This document shows, in pieces, positions 46,043-55,351 of a stretch of DNA of 64,000 nucleotides (the stretch's first letter is position 1; each line of letters starts with the position of its first letter). Origin of the DNA: Chrysosporum bergii ANA360D (lineage in GTDB: Bacteria > Cyanobacteriota > Cyanobacteriia > Cyanobacteriales > Nostocaceae). The notes below the pieces were generated by a model. That model did no database searches. It saw nothing but the letters and a program-made list of their open reading frames with translations, and had not been told where the DNA came from. Position numbers and translations under genes: made by a program. The stretch is taken from assembly GCF_029891735.1 (NCBI RefSeq), contig NZ_JANQDH010000051.1:30243-94242 (forward strand), read 5' to 3'.

Positions 46043-47092
46043 GGATGGGCGGACTCTGGCTTAGGTTACGAAAGTTTACATATCCTACACTAATTTTAAG
46101 ATAACCCTGTGCGAGCGCAAAGTTTTGATTAGAGAATACCCGCGTATTTCTTCCCTGTTGTTGACAAACAGTTAAGATTGACAATAACCACAAATTGAAT
46201 GAAACCTTGACGGCCACTGTCTACAGCCATGCTTCCTCTCTAGAAAAATATTCTTTAGCTCCACCAAATATTTTTTTGATATTTCTTATCTCAGTCTTCT
46301 CTAGTGAAGAAATATGGCAATAGTGATTTATCGCTATCATAAAACGAATTTTATGTCAATACCTGTAACAAGAATATTGGTAACTTTTCACCAATTAAAT
46401 TTTTTGAGAATTTTAAATTTAGATGAAGAGAAAATACGAGTAAATAAATATACAAGAGTTTTTCCTATCTGGCGGAATTCTCCCCCGGTTGTATTCAGCC
46501 ACTGAAAATTTTTGAAAATTCACTCCAAATTAGGTTAAAAACTCAGGCTCATTGTGTTACCCTTGAATATAAGAATTTAAAACTTTTGAGAACTCATTTT
46601 CCCAAGGTAAGCTGCCTAGTGGTAGCTTTACTTAATTGTATTTGAGTATCAATAAATATTCAGTGCTGTCAACTAAGAATTAAGCGAATTACTACTTAAT
46701 TCTTAGCACGGCATACGCATACTCTTTTTTTTTCCGGAGCTTGGCAGTATCTTTATGGTTATTTGCTGTCAATTTTTAGCTTCTTTTGAAAGCTAATGTC
46801 GCTCTGGTAATGGGGTTATGCTCACAAATAATAAATATTAAGACTGGTGAGGAGTGCAGTTGAGTTTGCTGTTAAGCAATTTAGCTGTTGTGGTGTCTGC
46901 TATCTGTAAAAAACTGAACTGAATAGTTATTTATCTAACCGTAGATGATGAAACATTTACGGCCGTCTACATTGTAGCTGACCATAACCATCAAGCATAC
47001 ACTTGATTGGTTAAATTTCTTTTAACTTAAAGAAAACTACATATTTCATTAAAAAAGGTGCTGATAGAACGATGATTTACGGGGAGATGCCT
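46043..47092. other. Gene-free region of about 1 kb
   Basis: AT-rich spacer between divergent genes. It contains a 12-bp inverted repeat CTAAGAATTAAG (46673-46684) / CTTAATTCTTAG (46695-46706), outer arms GTGCT/AGCAC, and a T9 run near 46725-46733. Open frames here (for example 46314-46505) lack ribosome sites and coding character. An unannotated RNA is possible but I cannot name one. Confidence 0.45.
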
Positions 47093-47269
47093 ATGTTGAC
47101 TTTTATTTTTGCTGCTGGATATTTGTTTACAGTTTACCTATTATTAGCTCTGGCAAAGAAAGCCGGCAAAAACAATCCTCCCAGAAATTTACCTCCGAGT
47201 AACCCAGGAGAAAACCAACAAGATGTGTCACTAACCCCTCATGTAAGTGAGGTGGTTAATAGTCAGTAG
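47093..47269 (+). CDS. Putative small membrane protein
   Basis: Protein of 58 residues from ATG 47093, which has GGGGAG six bases upstream. One TM helix (LTFIFAAGYLFTVYLLLALA), KK at the inner side, then a Pro/Asn-rich soluble tail. No family recognised. The ribosome site and clean helix support coding; an in-frame start 21 bases upstream (47072) is weaker. It converges with murI, 13 bases away. Confidence 0.55.
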   Translation: MLTFIFAAGYLFTVYLLLALAKKAGKNNPPRNLPPSNPGENQQDVSLTPHVSEVVNSQ

Positions 47270-47282
47270 GCTAACACTCTTG

Positions 47283-48146
47283 TTAAAATTGGGAAACTGC
47301 CGTATCAGTTAAATCAACAAACTCAACTGTTGGAGTATGGCCTAGCCACTGTACACTAGATTTCGCAAACTGTTGTGGACAGCCACTGACAGCGAAACGA
47401 GTAGGTAGTGGGGGGTATGTATTTCTTAATCCAAGTAAGTCTAACTCTTGTGTACAGGCTGCAACAACATGAACGGCTGGGTCAACTAGTCTGACTTGGG
47501 ACGGAAGAAGCGATCGCAGTACTGGTGCAAGATGGGGATAATGGGTACAGCCGTAGACCAAGGTATCAATTTCTTGCTGTATTAACGGCTCTAAATATGA
47601 GCGTGCTACTTCCTTGGTATAAGGATCATTGATGCGATTTTGCTCAATCAGTGGCACAAACTCAGGACAGCTAACTTGCCAAACTCGCACATTCGGATCA
47701 ATTTCCAGAATCGCCTGGCGATAAGCATTACTTTTAGCTGTGGCTGGGGTAGCAATTACACCGATACGTTTTCCTTGCTCCACTGCCGCCTTCGCTCCCG
47801 GTAGAATTACTCCGAGAACAGGTATACTGAACTCCCTACGGACTATTTCTAGTGCCAGGGCAGAGCTAGTATTACAGGCCATAATCACCATCTTTACAGA
47901 TTGCCTTTGCATCCAGTTCAGGATTTCGCGCACATACTGTAGAATTTCCGCTTGTGAACGAATGCCATAAGGCAACCTAGCTGTATCTGCAAAATAAATA
48001 ATAGATTCATTGGGTAGATGGCGATAAAGTTGTCCTAAAACTGTCAGCCCACCTACACCACTGTCAAAAACACCAACAGGGGCGCGTTGTGGTTCTTGAT
48101 TAAAACAATTGTCAAAATTACTGTTAAAGATAGAAGATGAATACAC
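47283..48146 (-). CDS. murI: Glutamate racemase
   Basis: Protein of 287 residues from GTG 48146 that supplies D-glutamate for peptidoglycan. Family motifs: GVFDSGVGGLTVL, DTARLPYG, the catalytic Cys in VIMACNTSSALAL and the second catalytic Cys in LVYGCTHYPHLAPVL. Located 403 bases downstream of the amidase gene on the same strand, as in Anabaena relatives, a cell-wall neighbourhood. Confidence 0.95.
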   Translation of the reverse strand: MYSSSIFNSNFDNCFNQEPQRAPVGVFDSGVGGLTVLGQLYRHLPNESIIYFADTARLPYGIRSQAEILQYVREILNWMQRQSVKMVIMACNTSSALALEIVRREFSIPVLGVILPGAKAAVEQGKRIGVIATPATAKSNAYRQAILEIDPNVRVWQVSCPEFVPLIEQNRINDPYTKEVARSYLEPLIQQEIDTLVYGCTHYPHLAPVLRSLLPSQVRLVDPAVHVVAACTQELDLLGLRNTYPPLPTRFAVSGCPQQFAKSSVQWLGHTPTVEFVDLTDTAVSQF

Positions 48147-48549
48147 AGCCAGATACTGATTTTAGTTTTTGGATGTAAGATACAAAATGTAGCAGAAAAT
48201 TAGGCATTTTATTTATTTTATTTATAAATAAAATCAGGAAATAGTTAAAATGACTGAGGGGTAAACGCCTCAACTGGCTTTCATCCCTTACCTGAAGGAA
48301 GGTTAAGTTTTTCCGCCATGCTCCAAAACTCAACCTCAAGGGTTTTAAGTCTATTTTGTGATAATCTACTGACCGAAAAGAAGATAACACAGCAGGTTAA
48401 AACCTACTGTGTCGTTTTTTTATACCCCAAATCGAGGCGAGGAGCTTTCACACTTCATCTCAATTTTTTGTAGATCCGAAATAGCTAAACTCAGTTACTC
48501 CCAGTTCATCGAATCGAATTAGGCAGGATATTGGAATTAATTTGTCTGA
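48147..48549. other. Spacer between amidase gene and murI
   Basis: 403 bases. It holds a strong plus-strand terminator (next entry) without an obvious plus-strand gene before it, and a small GAGG...CCTC hairpin near 48256-48273. No open frame of note. Confidence 0.5.
48387..48421 (+). terminator. Orphan rho-independent terminator on the plus strand
   Basis: ACACAGCAGGTT / AACCTACTGTGT (one mismatch, 2-base loop) followed by CG and seven T. The flanking genes are on the minus strand, so this may end a small RNA from 48147-48386 or an antisense transcript through murI. Confidence 0.65.
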
Positions 48550-50451
48550 TTATCTGCGTTGTAGATACTGGAGGATGCCACGAGCAATGGCATCTGCCAT
48601 TTGATTTTGGTAAGCTGTGGTTTTGAGCCTAGCAGAATCCTCAGCACCTGTGACAAAACCCACTTCCACCAACACTGAGGGTATGGCACTTTTTCTGAGG
48701 ACGTAAAATCTGGCTCGCCGTACTTGTCTATCCCTGACATTAATATTTTGAAGAATGCTGCTATGAATGGAGCGAGCTAAAGTCTGACCACTGTCATAAT
48801 AATATGTTTCCAAACCGTTGACATCGGGACGACTCAAACTGATGGCATTAGCATGGATGCTGACAAATAAATCAGCCCTGGACTGCTGTGCTAAGTTCAC
48901 TCGTCCTGGAAGGCTGACGAAATAGTCTGAATCACGAGTTAACACTGCTTGGACACCGTTTTGCTGCAAGATTGCCGCTATCCTTTGACTAATTGGCAAA
49001 ATTATATCTTTCTCCCGCAGTCCGCCAATGCCAATTGCCCCTGGATCTTTGCCACCATGTCCGGGGTCAATCATGACTACTGCCCTGGTTTTGGGTATTG
49101 GAGGTGTACTGGGCTTGGGTTTTGATTGGGGAGGAACTGTGGGTGTGGGTAGTTGCCCTTGGGTTGGTGATGGTAGGGGAGGGAGAGCAACTGGTGGTAA
49201 AATTCTCAGCCCAGGTGAGCCTTGTAGTTCTAAGGCTAGAATCTCGTTACTGAGTTGGTTTAGTTGGCCAATTTGTACACCGCTTGCTGGTTGTAGTAAC
49301 ACGACTACTGTGTTGTTCTCAGGTTGTAAGCGTACTCGGAGGATAGGACTACTGGCATTAAATTTAGGTCCTCTGACGTTCGTCGCTAACTTAGCGTTGG
49401 GGATGGTGATGCGGAATAAACCTGTGGATGTATCCCATCCACTAGTGGCGTTTAATTGTTTATCTGATCTGATTAGTAACTGCCTATCATTGTTAGTCAA
49501 TTCTACAGCCTCTATCGTGGCTGGGGAATTATTGAATATTGGTCTAATGGGGGGAGTAGGCTGATTGTTTGAGGTGTTGTTGACAGTAAGATTTCCTGGT
49601 AGTCTAACTGCACGTGTGGGTAAAACCACCAAACCGCCTGCGCTACTGTTAGTTAGTTGCCAATCTGGGCTATCTTTATTGACCCGCAGGGTGACCCGGA
49701 CACTGGGTGGTTGGGTGTTGAAGGCAGTAAATTCGATGCGACTAACACCATGCCTGTTAATTTCATTATTTCGCTCTGTGAGACTTGGTGATAAAATCGC
49801 GTCGGCAATATCCATAAAAATAGTCTGGCGATCGCGACTGCGATTAATGTTTACCCTTGAATTGCCACCGCTAGTACGGATAAACAAGCCATCCCCTGTG
49901 ACTATTAATTTCTCAACTTGAGTTTTTCCTGGCGTGGATCTGGCAACTGTATTAGAGAAATCTGGTTTGGTATCAGCATCAGAGTCAAGGGTGACTACGT
50001 TGTAGATGTTTGTGGAAGATTCTGTTGGTTGGGGTCTGCTTAGGTTAACTGAGGGATTTGTTGGTGTTGGCGTTGGTAGTTGTACTCTCCAGCGACTCGC
50101 ACTTACGTTTTCAAATTGCACCTGCTGGGGATCCAGGGTATAGCCGGGACTGAGTTCAACAACTAAACGTGTTGTTTGCGGATCAAATTGCCCGACACGG
50201 ACGGAACGAATGGCACCACCAATGGGCTGTGTCAACTGCGGCTTTCCAAGGGTGGTGTTGGGCAAATCAATTACCAGTCGTGTAGGATTAAATATCAGTT
50301 GTGCTTTGGGTTGAACAGCAACGTTAGTGTTAATTTCCAGACGGTTTTGATTGGCATCAAAACGCCAAGATTCCAGTTTTGCTGCTATAGCCGGCGACGA
50401 TAGTAAGACAATAGTTCCTACAGTACTGGGTACTAACCAGTGTATTTTCAC
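48550..50451 (-). CDS. amiC: N-acetylmuramoyl-L-alanine amidase with AMIN domains
   Basis: Protein of 633 residues from GTG 50451, with a ribosome site AGGAG. Signal peptide (SSPAIAA), AMIN-type domains (residues 25-130 and about 180-420), a Pro-rich linker (about 430-455), and a catalytic Amidase_3 domain: VVMIDPGHGGKDPGAIG (zinc His), VLTRDSDYFV, RADLFVSIHANA (His) and a C-terminal VLVEVGFVTG (Glu). In Nostoc/Anabaena the homologues AmiC1/AmiC2 drill septal nanopores and are needed for cell-cell communication; only one copy is here. Confidence 0.93.
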   Translation of the reverse strand: MKIHWLVPSTVGTIVLLSSPAIAAKLESWRFDANQNRLEINTNVAVQPKAQLIFNPTRLVIDLPNTTLGKPQLTQPIGGAIRSVRVGQFDPQTTRLVVELSPGYTLDPQQVQFENVSASRWRVQLPTPTPTNPSVNLSRPQPTESSTNIYNVVTLDSDADTKPDFSNTVARSTPGKTQVEKLIVTGDGLFIRTSGGNSRVNINRSRDRQTIFMDIADAILSPSLTERNNEINRHGVSRIEFTAFNTQPPSVRVTLRVNKDSPDWQLTNSSAGGLVVLPTRAVRLPGNLTVNNTSNNQPTPPIRPIFNNSPATIEAVELTNNDRQLLIRSDKQLNATSGWDTSTGLFRITIPNAKLATNVRGPKFNASSPILRVRLQPENNTVVVLLQPASGVQIGQLNQLSNEILALELQGSPGLRILPPVALPPLPSPTQGQLPTPTVPPQSKPKPSTPPIPKTRAVVMIDPGHGGKDPGAIGIGGLREKDIILPISQRIAAILQQNGVQAVLTRDSDYFVSLPGRVNLAQQSRADLFVSIHANAISLSRPDVNGLETYYYDSGQTLARSIHSSILQNINVRDRQVRRARFYVLRKSAIPSVLVEVGFVTGAEDSARLKTTAYQNQMADAIARGILQYLQRR

Positions 50452-51203
50452 AATCCTTTCTCCTGATTTGCGTTCGTGGGAGCCATCAATTTCTCAACAT
50501 ATTGGCTAATCGTCACTGTGTTACAACCTAATTTTTTCTTTGATAGTTTTGTGACTGTTGTGCTGCTATAAGGACACAATTAATGGCTTGAGTTGCTAGT
50601 ATTCCCTGTAATTGAGCCATCCTATCAGGATATAATATTTATGCCTGTAAAGTATGTAAGATGCAACAAGAGGGACTAAGCTGTATCTTACGCGGCAATG
50701 TTTCTTTTGAGTATTTTTTTCTAACTACTTTTCATTCACTGATGGCTAATTTGGGTAAGGTATGTAATTTAACTTTTGTTCGCATAGATCAACTCACACA
50801 ATATAACATTTTGAATGGTAATAATATTGAGGAAATTTTTATTTTCGACATTCTCCAATGACGGGTATTTATAAAGGATGTTTCCGACTCTCGGGAATTG
50901 AACATTCAAGCTGAGGAAATGATGGTTCCTGTTCCCTGGTTTCTAGCTCCTCCCTCGTGAATGTTAGGTTTTGGTTCAATACACACTAAAACCTGTAATT
51001 ACTTTACCGATAATGGCTTGTGTGATCAGGAAAATGGCTATGATTAATTTTTTCAGGGTGGCTGGGGATGCCTGGGTTTAAACTGTAGAATGCAATATCC
51101 TTGCTCTACATGGGTTGGTGGTGTCCCCTTGCGGGGATTTTAAGGGGGATTATCCCCCTTTTTGCGTTTCCATTCAACTGATGCTCCCAGCGAATGGGAG
51201 TAG
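50452..51203. other. Gene-free region with hairpins
   Basis: 752 bases. CCCC/GGGG (51125-51136) and AAGGGGGA/TCCCCCTT with T5 (51142-51163) form two hairpins near the 3' side; the second is a plus-strand terminator-like structure close to the end of the EVE gene. Around 50656-50700 GTATCTTACGCGGCAATG recalls a degraded copy of the interspersed repeat on the minus strand. No credible coding frame. Confidence 0.45.
51142..51163 (+). terminator. Terminator-like hairpin
   Basis: AAGGGGGA / TCCCCCTT with a 3-base loop followed by a T run. No plus-strand gene precedes it closely; it lies 41 bases past the EVE stop on the other strand and may act there as well. Confidence 0.5.
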
Positions 51204-51617
51204 TCAACTTGTCCTGTCAGTTAGTGAAATTAGCAGTTGCCAGTGAAATTCTGATACTGGCACAACAGAAAGTCTAGGAAGCCGGAGTAAGTCAAAATCT
51301 CTGAATTGTCCATTTTGCTTAATTTGGGTGAGTGTCAGGGGTACAGAGACTTTTCTGATTGCTTGAATATCTACAACTACTCGTTTGGCATCGTTTAATG
51401 CTGGATCAGTATAGGGTTGACTGACAACCTCTGCTATACCTGTGATTTGTCGCTCTTTGCCTGTGTGATAAATAAGGGCTAAGTCGCCAACCAACATATT
51501 CCGTAGGTATTTAAGCGCTAAAGTGTTTTTAACTCCATCCCAAACTGTTCTACCATCCTGTTCTAAATTAAAGTAAGAATATTTTTCTGGTTCAGTTTTT
51601 AGCAGCCAGTATGCCAT
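51204..51617 (-). CDS. EVE domain protein
   Basis: Protein of 137 residues from ATG 51617, with GGAG eight bases upstream (a TTG precedes it). EVE fold: MAYWLLKTEPEKYSYFNLEQDG, TVWDGVKNTLALKYLRNMLVGDLALIYHTGKERQITGIAEVV in parts (DGVKN, YLRNM, YHTGKE), with the aromatic pocket typical of modified-base readers. EVE/YTH-like domains recognise modified bases in DNA or RNA; the specific ligand is unknown. No restriction or McrB neighbour is present, so a house-keeping type is likely. Confidence 0.88.
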   Translation of the reverse strand: MAYWLLKTEPEKYSYFNLEQDGRTVWDGVKNTLALKYLRNMLVGDLALIYHTGKERQITGIAEVVSQPYTDPALNDAKRVVVDIQAIRKVSVPLTLTQIKQNGQFRDFDLLRLPRLSVVPVSEFHWQLLISLTDRTS

Positions 51618-51744
51618 CAAATAATCTCCAAAAGTTTTAATTGAATTTTTTTAGTTACCAAAAATGTAACAGTTCCTACTTGTGACCGATTTCGTGTCAA
51701 ACTAGGGACATTAGTTTTCTCAAAAACAAAAGAGTGCAACTTTT

Positions 51745-52479
51745 ATGTATAAAACTACCATTATGGGTAATTGGGGTAAAACCTTATCATTAGCCCTGGT
51801 GTTCTGTATTATTTCTATCCACCCAGCTTTAGCCCAAGAGCCAGAAAAATTGTTACGAATTCTGACGGTTAGCGGTCGCGGGGTGGAAAAAATTCCCACT
51901 ACTCTCTCTGAAGTTAGTATGTCGGTGGAGGTTCAGGGTAAGACAGCACAGTTAGCACAGCAAGAAGCGGCCCGCAGATCATCAGCCGTGGTGGCTTTGC
52001 TCAAAAACCGCAATGTGTCCAAATTGCAAACTACTGGTATCCGTCTAAATCCAGTTTATAGTTACACCAATAATGTACAGAGAATTACTGGATATAGTGC
52101 AAACAATACTGTAAGTTTTCGTATTAACACTGAGCAAGCTGGTTTGCTTTTAGATGAAGCTGTGAAGGTTGGTACAACAGTAATTAATAGTGTTAGCTTT
52201 ATTGCTAGTGATGAGGCTATTGCCTCTGCTCAAAAACAAGCACTCAGACAAGCCACTTTGGATGCTCAAGAACAAGCTAATGCTGTTTTCAGTACTTTGG
52301 GTATCCAGTCCAAGGGAGTGGTGAGTATCCAAATAAATGGTGCAAGTGCGCCTCCTCCACCTCCTATGTTGTTGCAGCGTGCTGAGGCTTCTAAATTAGC
52401 TAGTGCAGATTATTCTACCCCTGTAATTGGTGGTGAACAGCAGGTAGAAGCATCGGTGACGCTGCAAATTAGTTATTAG
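51745..52479 (+). CDS. SIMPL (DUF541) domain exported protein
   Basis: Protein of 244 residues. Signal peptide ending near HPALAQE, then a SIMPL domain: LTVSGRGVEKIPTTLSEVSMSVEVQGKTAQLAQQEA in parts (VSGRG, TTLSEVSMSVE), TTGIRLNPVYSY, INSVSFIASDEA, and the C-terminal VEASVTLQISY. SIMPL proteins are periplasmic and linked to oxidative or membrane stress; function not defined. The last 29 bases of the coding region recur just after the stop codon. Confidence 0.85.
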   Translation: MYKTTIMGNWGKTLSLALVFCIISIHPALAQEPEKLLRILTVSGRGVEKIPTTLSEVSMSVEVQGKTAQLAQQEAARRSSAVVALLKNRNVSKLQTTGIRLNPVYSYTNNVQRITGYSANNTVSFRINTEQAGLLLDEAVKVGTTVINSVSFIASDEAIASAQKQALRQATLDAQEQANAVFSTLGIQSKGVVSIQINGASAPPPPPMLLQRAEASKLASADYSTPVIGGEQQVEASVTLQISY

Positions 52480-52510
52480 TAAACAGCAGGTAGAAGCATC
52501 AGTGACGCTG
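52436..52510 (+). repeat. Tandem duplication of the SIMPL gene 3' end
   Basis: AACAGCAGGTAGAAGCATC... occurs at 52436-52464 and again at 52482-52510 (29 bases, one mismatch, period 46). The second copy breaks off exactly at GACGCTG where the GAATCCCCC hairpin begins. The pattern suggests a duplication linked to an insertion or excision event. Confidence 0.75.
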
Positions 52511-52546
52511 GAATCCCCCGGCTAAAGCCGGGCGGAGTGTCAATTT
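52511..52546 (+). repeat. Hairpin end of IS200/IS605-like type, copy 1
   Basis: GAATCCCCCGGCTAAAGCCGGGCGGAGTGTCAAT: a CCCGGCT/AGCCGGG hairpin followed by GGAGTGTCAAT. The same design occurs at 57176-57210. Ends of this form are familiar from cyanobacterial IS200/IS605-type elements; no transposase gene lies beside it. It could also act as terminator of the SIMPL gene, since T6 follows at 52544-52549. Confidence 0.55.
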
Positions 52547-52573
52547 TTTCCATAAACTTCGGGGAAGCTCTAG

Positions 52574-52933
52574 TTAAAAGTTTTCTGGAGACGTATCAAT
52601 ATCCCCTCCTAGGTCACGTTTGGAACCTAACAACTCCAATTGGTCTACTTTAATAACTGGGGTAGAACGGGTCGCTCCCGTTTGGCGATCGCTCCAAGTG
52701 TCAAACTTTAAGGAACCTTTGACACCAATTAAGCTGCCTTTGCGGACATAATTACCAGCCACTTCTGCTGTTTTGTCCCAAAGTTCCAAGGTGAACCAGT
52801 CGGGTTTGTCATCTTTACGCGATCGGCGATTAACTGCTAATGTTAATTTACACTTAACCGCGCCAGACTCAAAATATTTAATATCTGGATCGCCGCCTAC
52901 ACGACCAACAAGGGTAACAATGTTAATGCTCAT
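52574..52933 (-). CDS. ssb: Single-stranded DNA-binding protein
   Basis: Protein of 119 residues: an OB fold starting MSINIVTLVGRVGGDPDIKYFESGAVKCKLTLAV (VGRVGGDP, LTLAVNR), WFTLELWDKTAEVAGNYVRKGSLIGVKGSLKFD in parts, and a short tail. It lacks the long Gly-rich linker and acidic DDDIPF tip of bacterial SSB; this short form is common in cyanobacteria, where a second longer SSB also exists. Divergent from mreB. Convergent with the SIMPL gene and its hairpin. Confidence 0.92.
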   Translation of the reverse strand: MSINIVTLVGRVGGDPDIKYFESGAVKCKLTLAVNRRSRKDDKPDWFTLELWDKTAEVAGNYVRKGSLIGVKGSLKFDTWSDRQTGATRSTPVIKVDQLELLGSKRDLGGDIDTSPENF

Positions 52934-53259
52934 AAGTGTGACCTTTTCCTAAAAAGTTACTGATATATTTTTATTTTCTTCCTTATGTTTATCATAGCCG
53001 ATTGTGAAACCATTGAGAATATGTTAAAAAATTAACAATTTACTGTGTATAAAAATGCAAGGACTTAGTGGAACAGATGGAAAAACTGTACGGATATATT
53101 GAAATAGTTAGAGAATATCAACAATAGCTAGGATCGCTAATGATTCATATAAAATAGCTTACCTGCTGGACTCAAGATGAAAAACATAATAAAATCCAGC
53201 ATTATTAATGACAACAGCTTTTAGCCAACAAGTATCGAAAATAAGGGGCGTAGAGACGC

Positions 53260-54303
53260 GTGGGGCTTTTTAGGAACTTTCGCTCATCATGGGATATGGG
53301 TATCGACCTCGGTACTGCTAACACCCTAGTTTATGTATCTGGTAAGGGTATTGTACTTCAAGAACCCTCTGTAATTGCTATAGATCAAAATGAAAAAGTA
53401 GCGCTGGCAGTGGGAGAAGAAGCAAAAAAAATGCTCGGACGTACACCCGGAAATGTGATTGCCCTCCGTCCTTTGCGTGATGGAGTGATCGCTGATTTTG
53501 ATACAGCTGAGTTGATGTTAAAACACTTCATCCAGCGGGTGAATGAGGGTAAATCTTTGATTTCACCTCGAATTGTCATTGGCATACCCAGTGGTGTTAC
53601 CGGGGTAGAAAGACGGGCTGTGATGGATGCGGCTGCCCAAGCCGGGGCAAGAGAAGTGTATTTAATTGATGAGCCGATAGCAGCAGCCATAGGAGCAGGG
53701 CTACCTGTCTCCGAAGCAACAGGCAATATGATTATTGATATTGGTGGTGGCACAACAGAAGTGGCAGTGCTGAGTCTTCAGGGTACCGTAATCAGCGAAT
53801 CAGTACGCATCGCAGGCGATGAACTAACTGAATCAATCATCATGTATTTGAAAAAAGCTCATAACTTAGTGATTGGAGAACGAACTGCTGAGGATATCAA
53901 GATTCGCATTGGGTCTGCCTATCCGACTCACGATGATAATGATGCCATGATGGAAGTCAGAGGCTTACACTTGCTTTCTGGGTTACCAAGAACTGTCACC
54001 CTCAAAGGTCCAGAAATTCGTGAATGTATGTTGGAACCGCTATCAGTGATAGTAGAAGCAGTGAAGCGGACACTGGAACGCACGCCTCCAGAATTGGCTT
54101 CGGATATTATTGACAGGGGAGTGATGTTAGCTGGTGGTGGTGCTTTGCTCAAAGGTATCGACACCCTGATTAGTCATGAAACGGGAATTGTTACCCACAT
54201 TGCTGCCGATCCTCTCTGTTGCGTTGTGCTGGGAACCGGTCGTGTGTTAGAAAATTTTAAGCAGCTAGAACGTGTTTTCAGTGGACGTTCTCGCAATCTG
54301 TAG
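53260..54303 (+). CDS. mreB: Rod shape-determining protein MreB
   Basis: Bacterial actin of 347 residues from GTG 53260. Phosphate-binding loops GIDLGTANTLVYV and IIDIGGGTTEVAV, the adenosine motif VMLAGGGALLKGID, and ERRAVMDAAAQAGAREVYLIDEP are present. It directs lateral wall synthesis. First gene of mreB-C-D in the usual order; mreC follows by 93 bases and mreD by 190 after that, somewhat loose spacing for an operon. Confidence 0.97.
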   Translation: MGLFRNFRSSWDMGIDLGTANTLVYVSGKGIVLQEPSVIAIDQNEKVALAVGEEAKKMLGRTPGNVIALRPLRDGVIADFDTAELMLKHFIQRVNEGKSLISPRIVIGIPSGVTGVERRAVMDAAAQAGAREVYLIDEPIAAAIGAGLPVSEATGNMIIDIGGGTTEVAVLSLQGTVISESVRIAGDELTESIIMYLKKAHNLVIGERTAEDIKIRIGSAYPTHDDNDAMMEVRGLHLLSGLPRTVTLKGPEIRECMLEPLSVIVEAVKRTLERTPPELASDIIDRGVMLAGGGALLKGIDTLISHETGIVTHIAADPLCCVVLGTGRVLENFKQLERVFSGRSRNL

Positions 54304-54396
54304 TTAGAAATATCAGGTATTAGGTTCTATTTGAGTTGAATTTGGTTTTGATATAAATAGAATCTGATATCTTTTAAATTCATAAAATAGGTATAG

Positions 54397-55161
54397 ATGG
54401 TTACTGTACGTCGTTCGTGGAATCGTAAATTACTACAACTCGGTTTACTAACTGTAGTTATCAGTGGTGCGTGGGTGCTGAGACAGACTCAGGGGCATTT
54501 ACTGCTGGAAATGTACCAATTCCTTGGTCGTCCCTGGCAAATATTACAACCTAGTCCAAGTCCACAAGAAGGTCTTAATGACACTCGCTTCTGGGAGTTG
54601 CAAACCCGCATAGCTGATTTAGAAAGTCAAAATGAAAAACTGCAAAATTTATTGGGTTACGTTGAGAAAGCGCCACTATCATCCCGCCCAATTGCAGCGC
54701 GGGTAGTAGGACGCAGTGCTAGTCACTGGTGGCAACAAGTTACCTTAAATCGTGGATCAAATGCGGGCATTAAAGAAGGCTTTATTGTCAAAACTGATGG
54801 TGGTCTAGTTGGTTCCATACAGAGTGTCACTCCTAATACTAGTCGTGTGTTGTTAATTAGTGACCTTAATAGTCAAGTGGGTGTAACAGTTAACCGCACC
54901 TCAGCAAAGGGTGTTTTGCGAGGAAATTCTTCAGCAGAAGCTGTGCTGGAGTTTTATGAAAAAGTTCCCAATGTCAAAGTTGGGGATTTAATTTCCACAT
55001 CTACCTATAGTCAGAAGTTTCCATCTGGTGTACCAGTGGGAAGAATTAAGTCTTTAGATTTAAAGCAATCTTCAGTATCAGTGGCAAAAGTTGAGCTTTT
55101 ACCGCCCATACTCTCATTAGATTGGGTAGTTGTATGTCGGTTCAAACAGGGTATCGATTAG
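54397..55161 (+). CDS. mreC: Rod shape-determining protein MreC
   Basis: Protein of 254 residues: an N-terminal TM helix (LLQLGLLTVVISGAWVLR), a coiled coil (ELQTRIADLESQNEKLQNLLGY), and the MreC beta barrels (IAARVVGRSASHWWQQVTLNRGSNAGIKEGF in parts, GLVGSIQSVTPNTSRVLLISDLNSQVGV in parts). It links MreB to the periplasmic wall synthases. Confidence 0.93.
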   Translation: MVTVRRSWNRKLLQLGLLTVVISGAWVLRQTQGHLLLEMYQFLGRPWQILQPSPSPQEGLNDTRFWELQTRIADLESQNEKLQNLLGYVEKAPLSSRPIAARVVGRSASHWWQQVTLNRGSNAGIKEGFIVKTDGGLVGSIQSVTPNTSRVLLISDLNSQVGVTVNRTSAKGVLRGNSSAEAVLEFYEKVPNVKVGDLISTSTYSQKFPSGVPVGRIKSLDLKQSSVSVAKVELLPPILSLDWVVVCRFKQGID

Positions 55162-55351
55162 GCATAGCTGACAAACACACAACAGGCAAAGCCAAAATTT
55201 AAATATAGAGGGAACAGAGAACCGGGAATTTAGTCTTTAAAAACCCTATAAAACCTCCTCCTTTGCGCCCTTTGCGTCTGCTTCGACTATGATCATCAGT
55301 AGAAGCTTTGCGGTTCGTTAAATCCAAAATCTAAAATCTAAAATAATCAAC

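Noticed and set aside
46314..46505. 63-codon frame in the 1-kb spacer
   Set aside because: No ribosome site, AT-driven composition (Ile/Asn/Lys/Phe), no recognisable motif.
49028..49921. Long open frames on the plus strand (178 and 118 codons)
   Set aside because: They lie antisense to the amidase gene, whose signal peptide, AMIN and catalytic motifs are complete; the antisense translations look like frame shadows.
51204..51617. EVE protein as part of a defence island
   Set aside because: No restriction, McrBC, toxin or helicase gene is nearby; neighbours are house-keeping genes.
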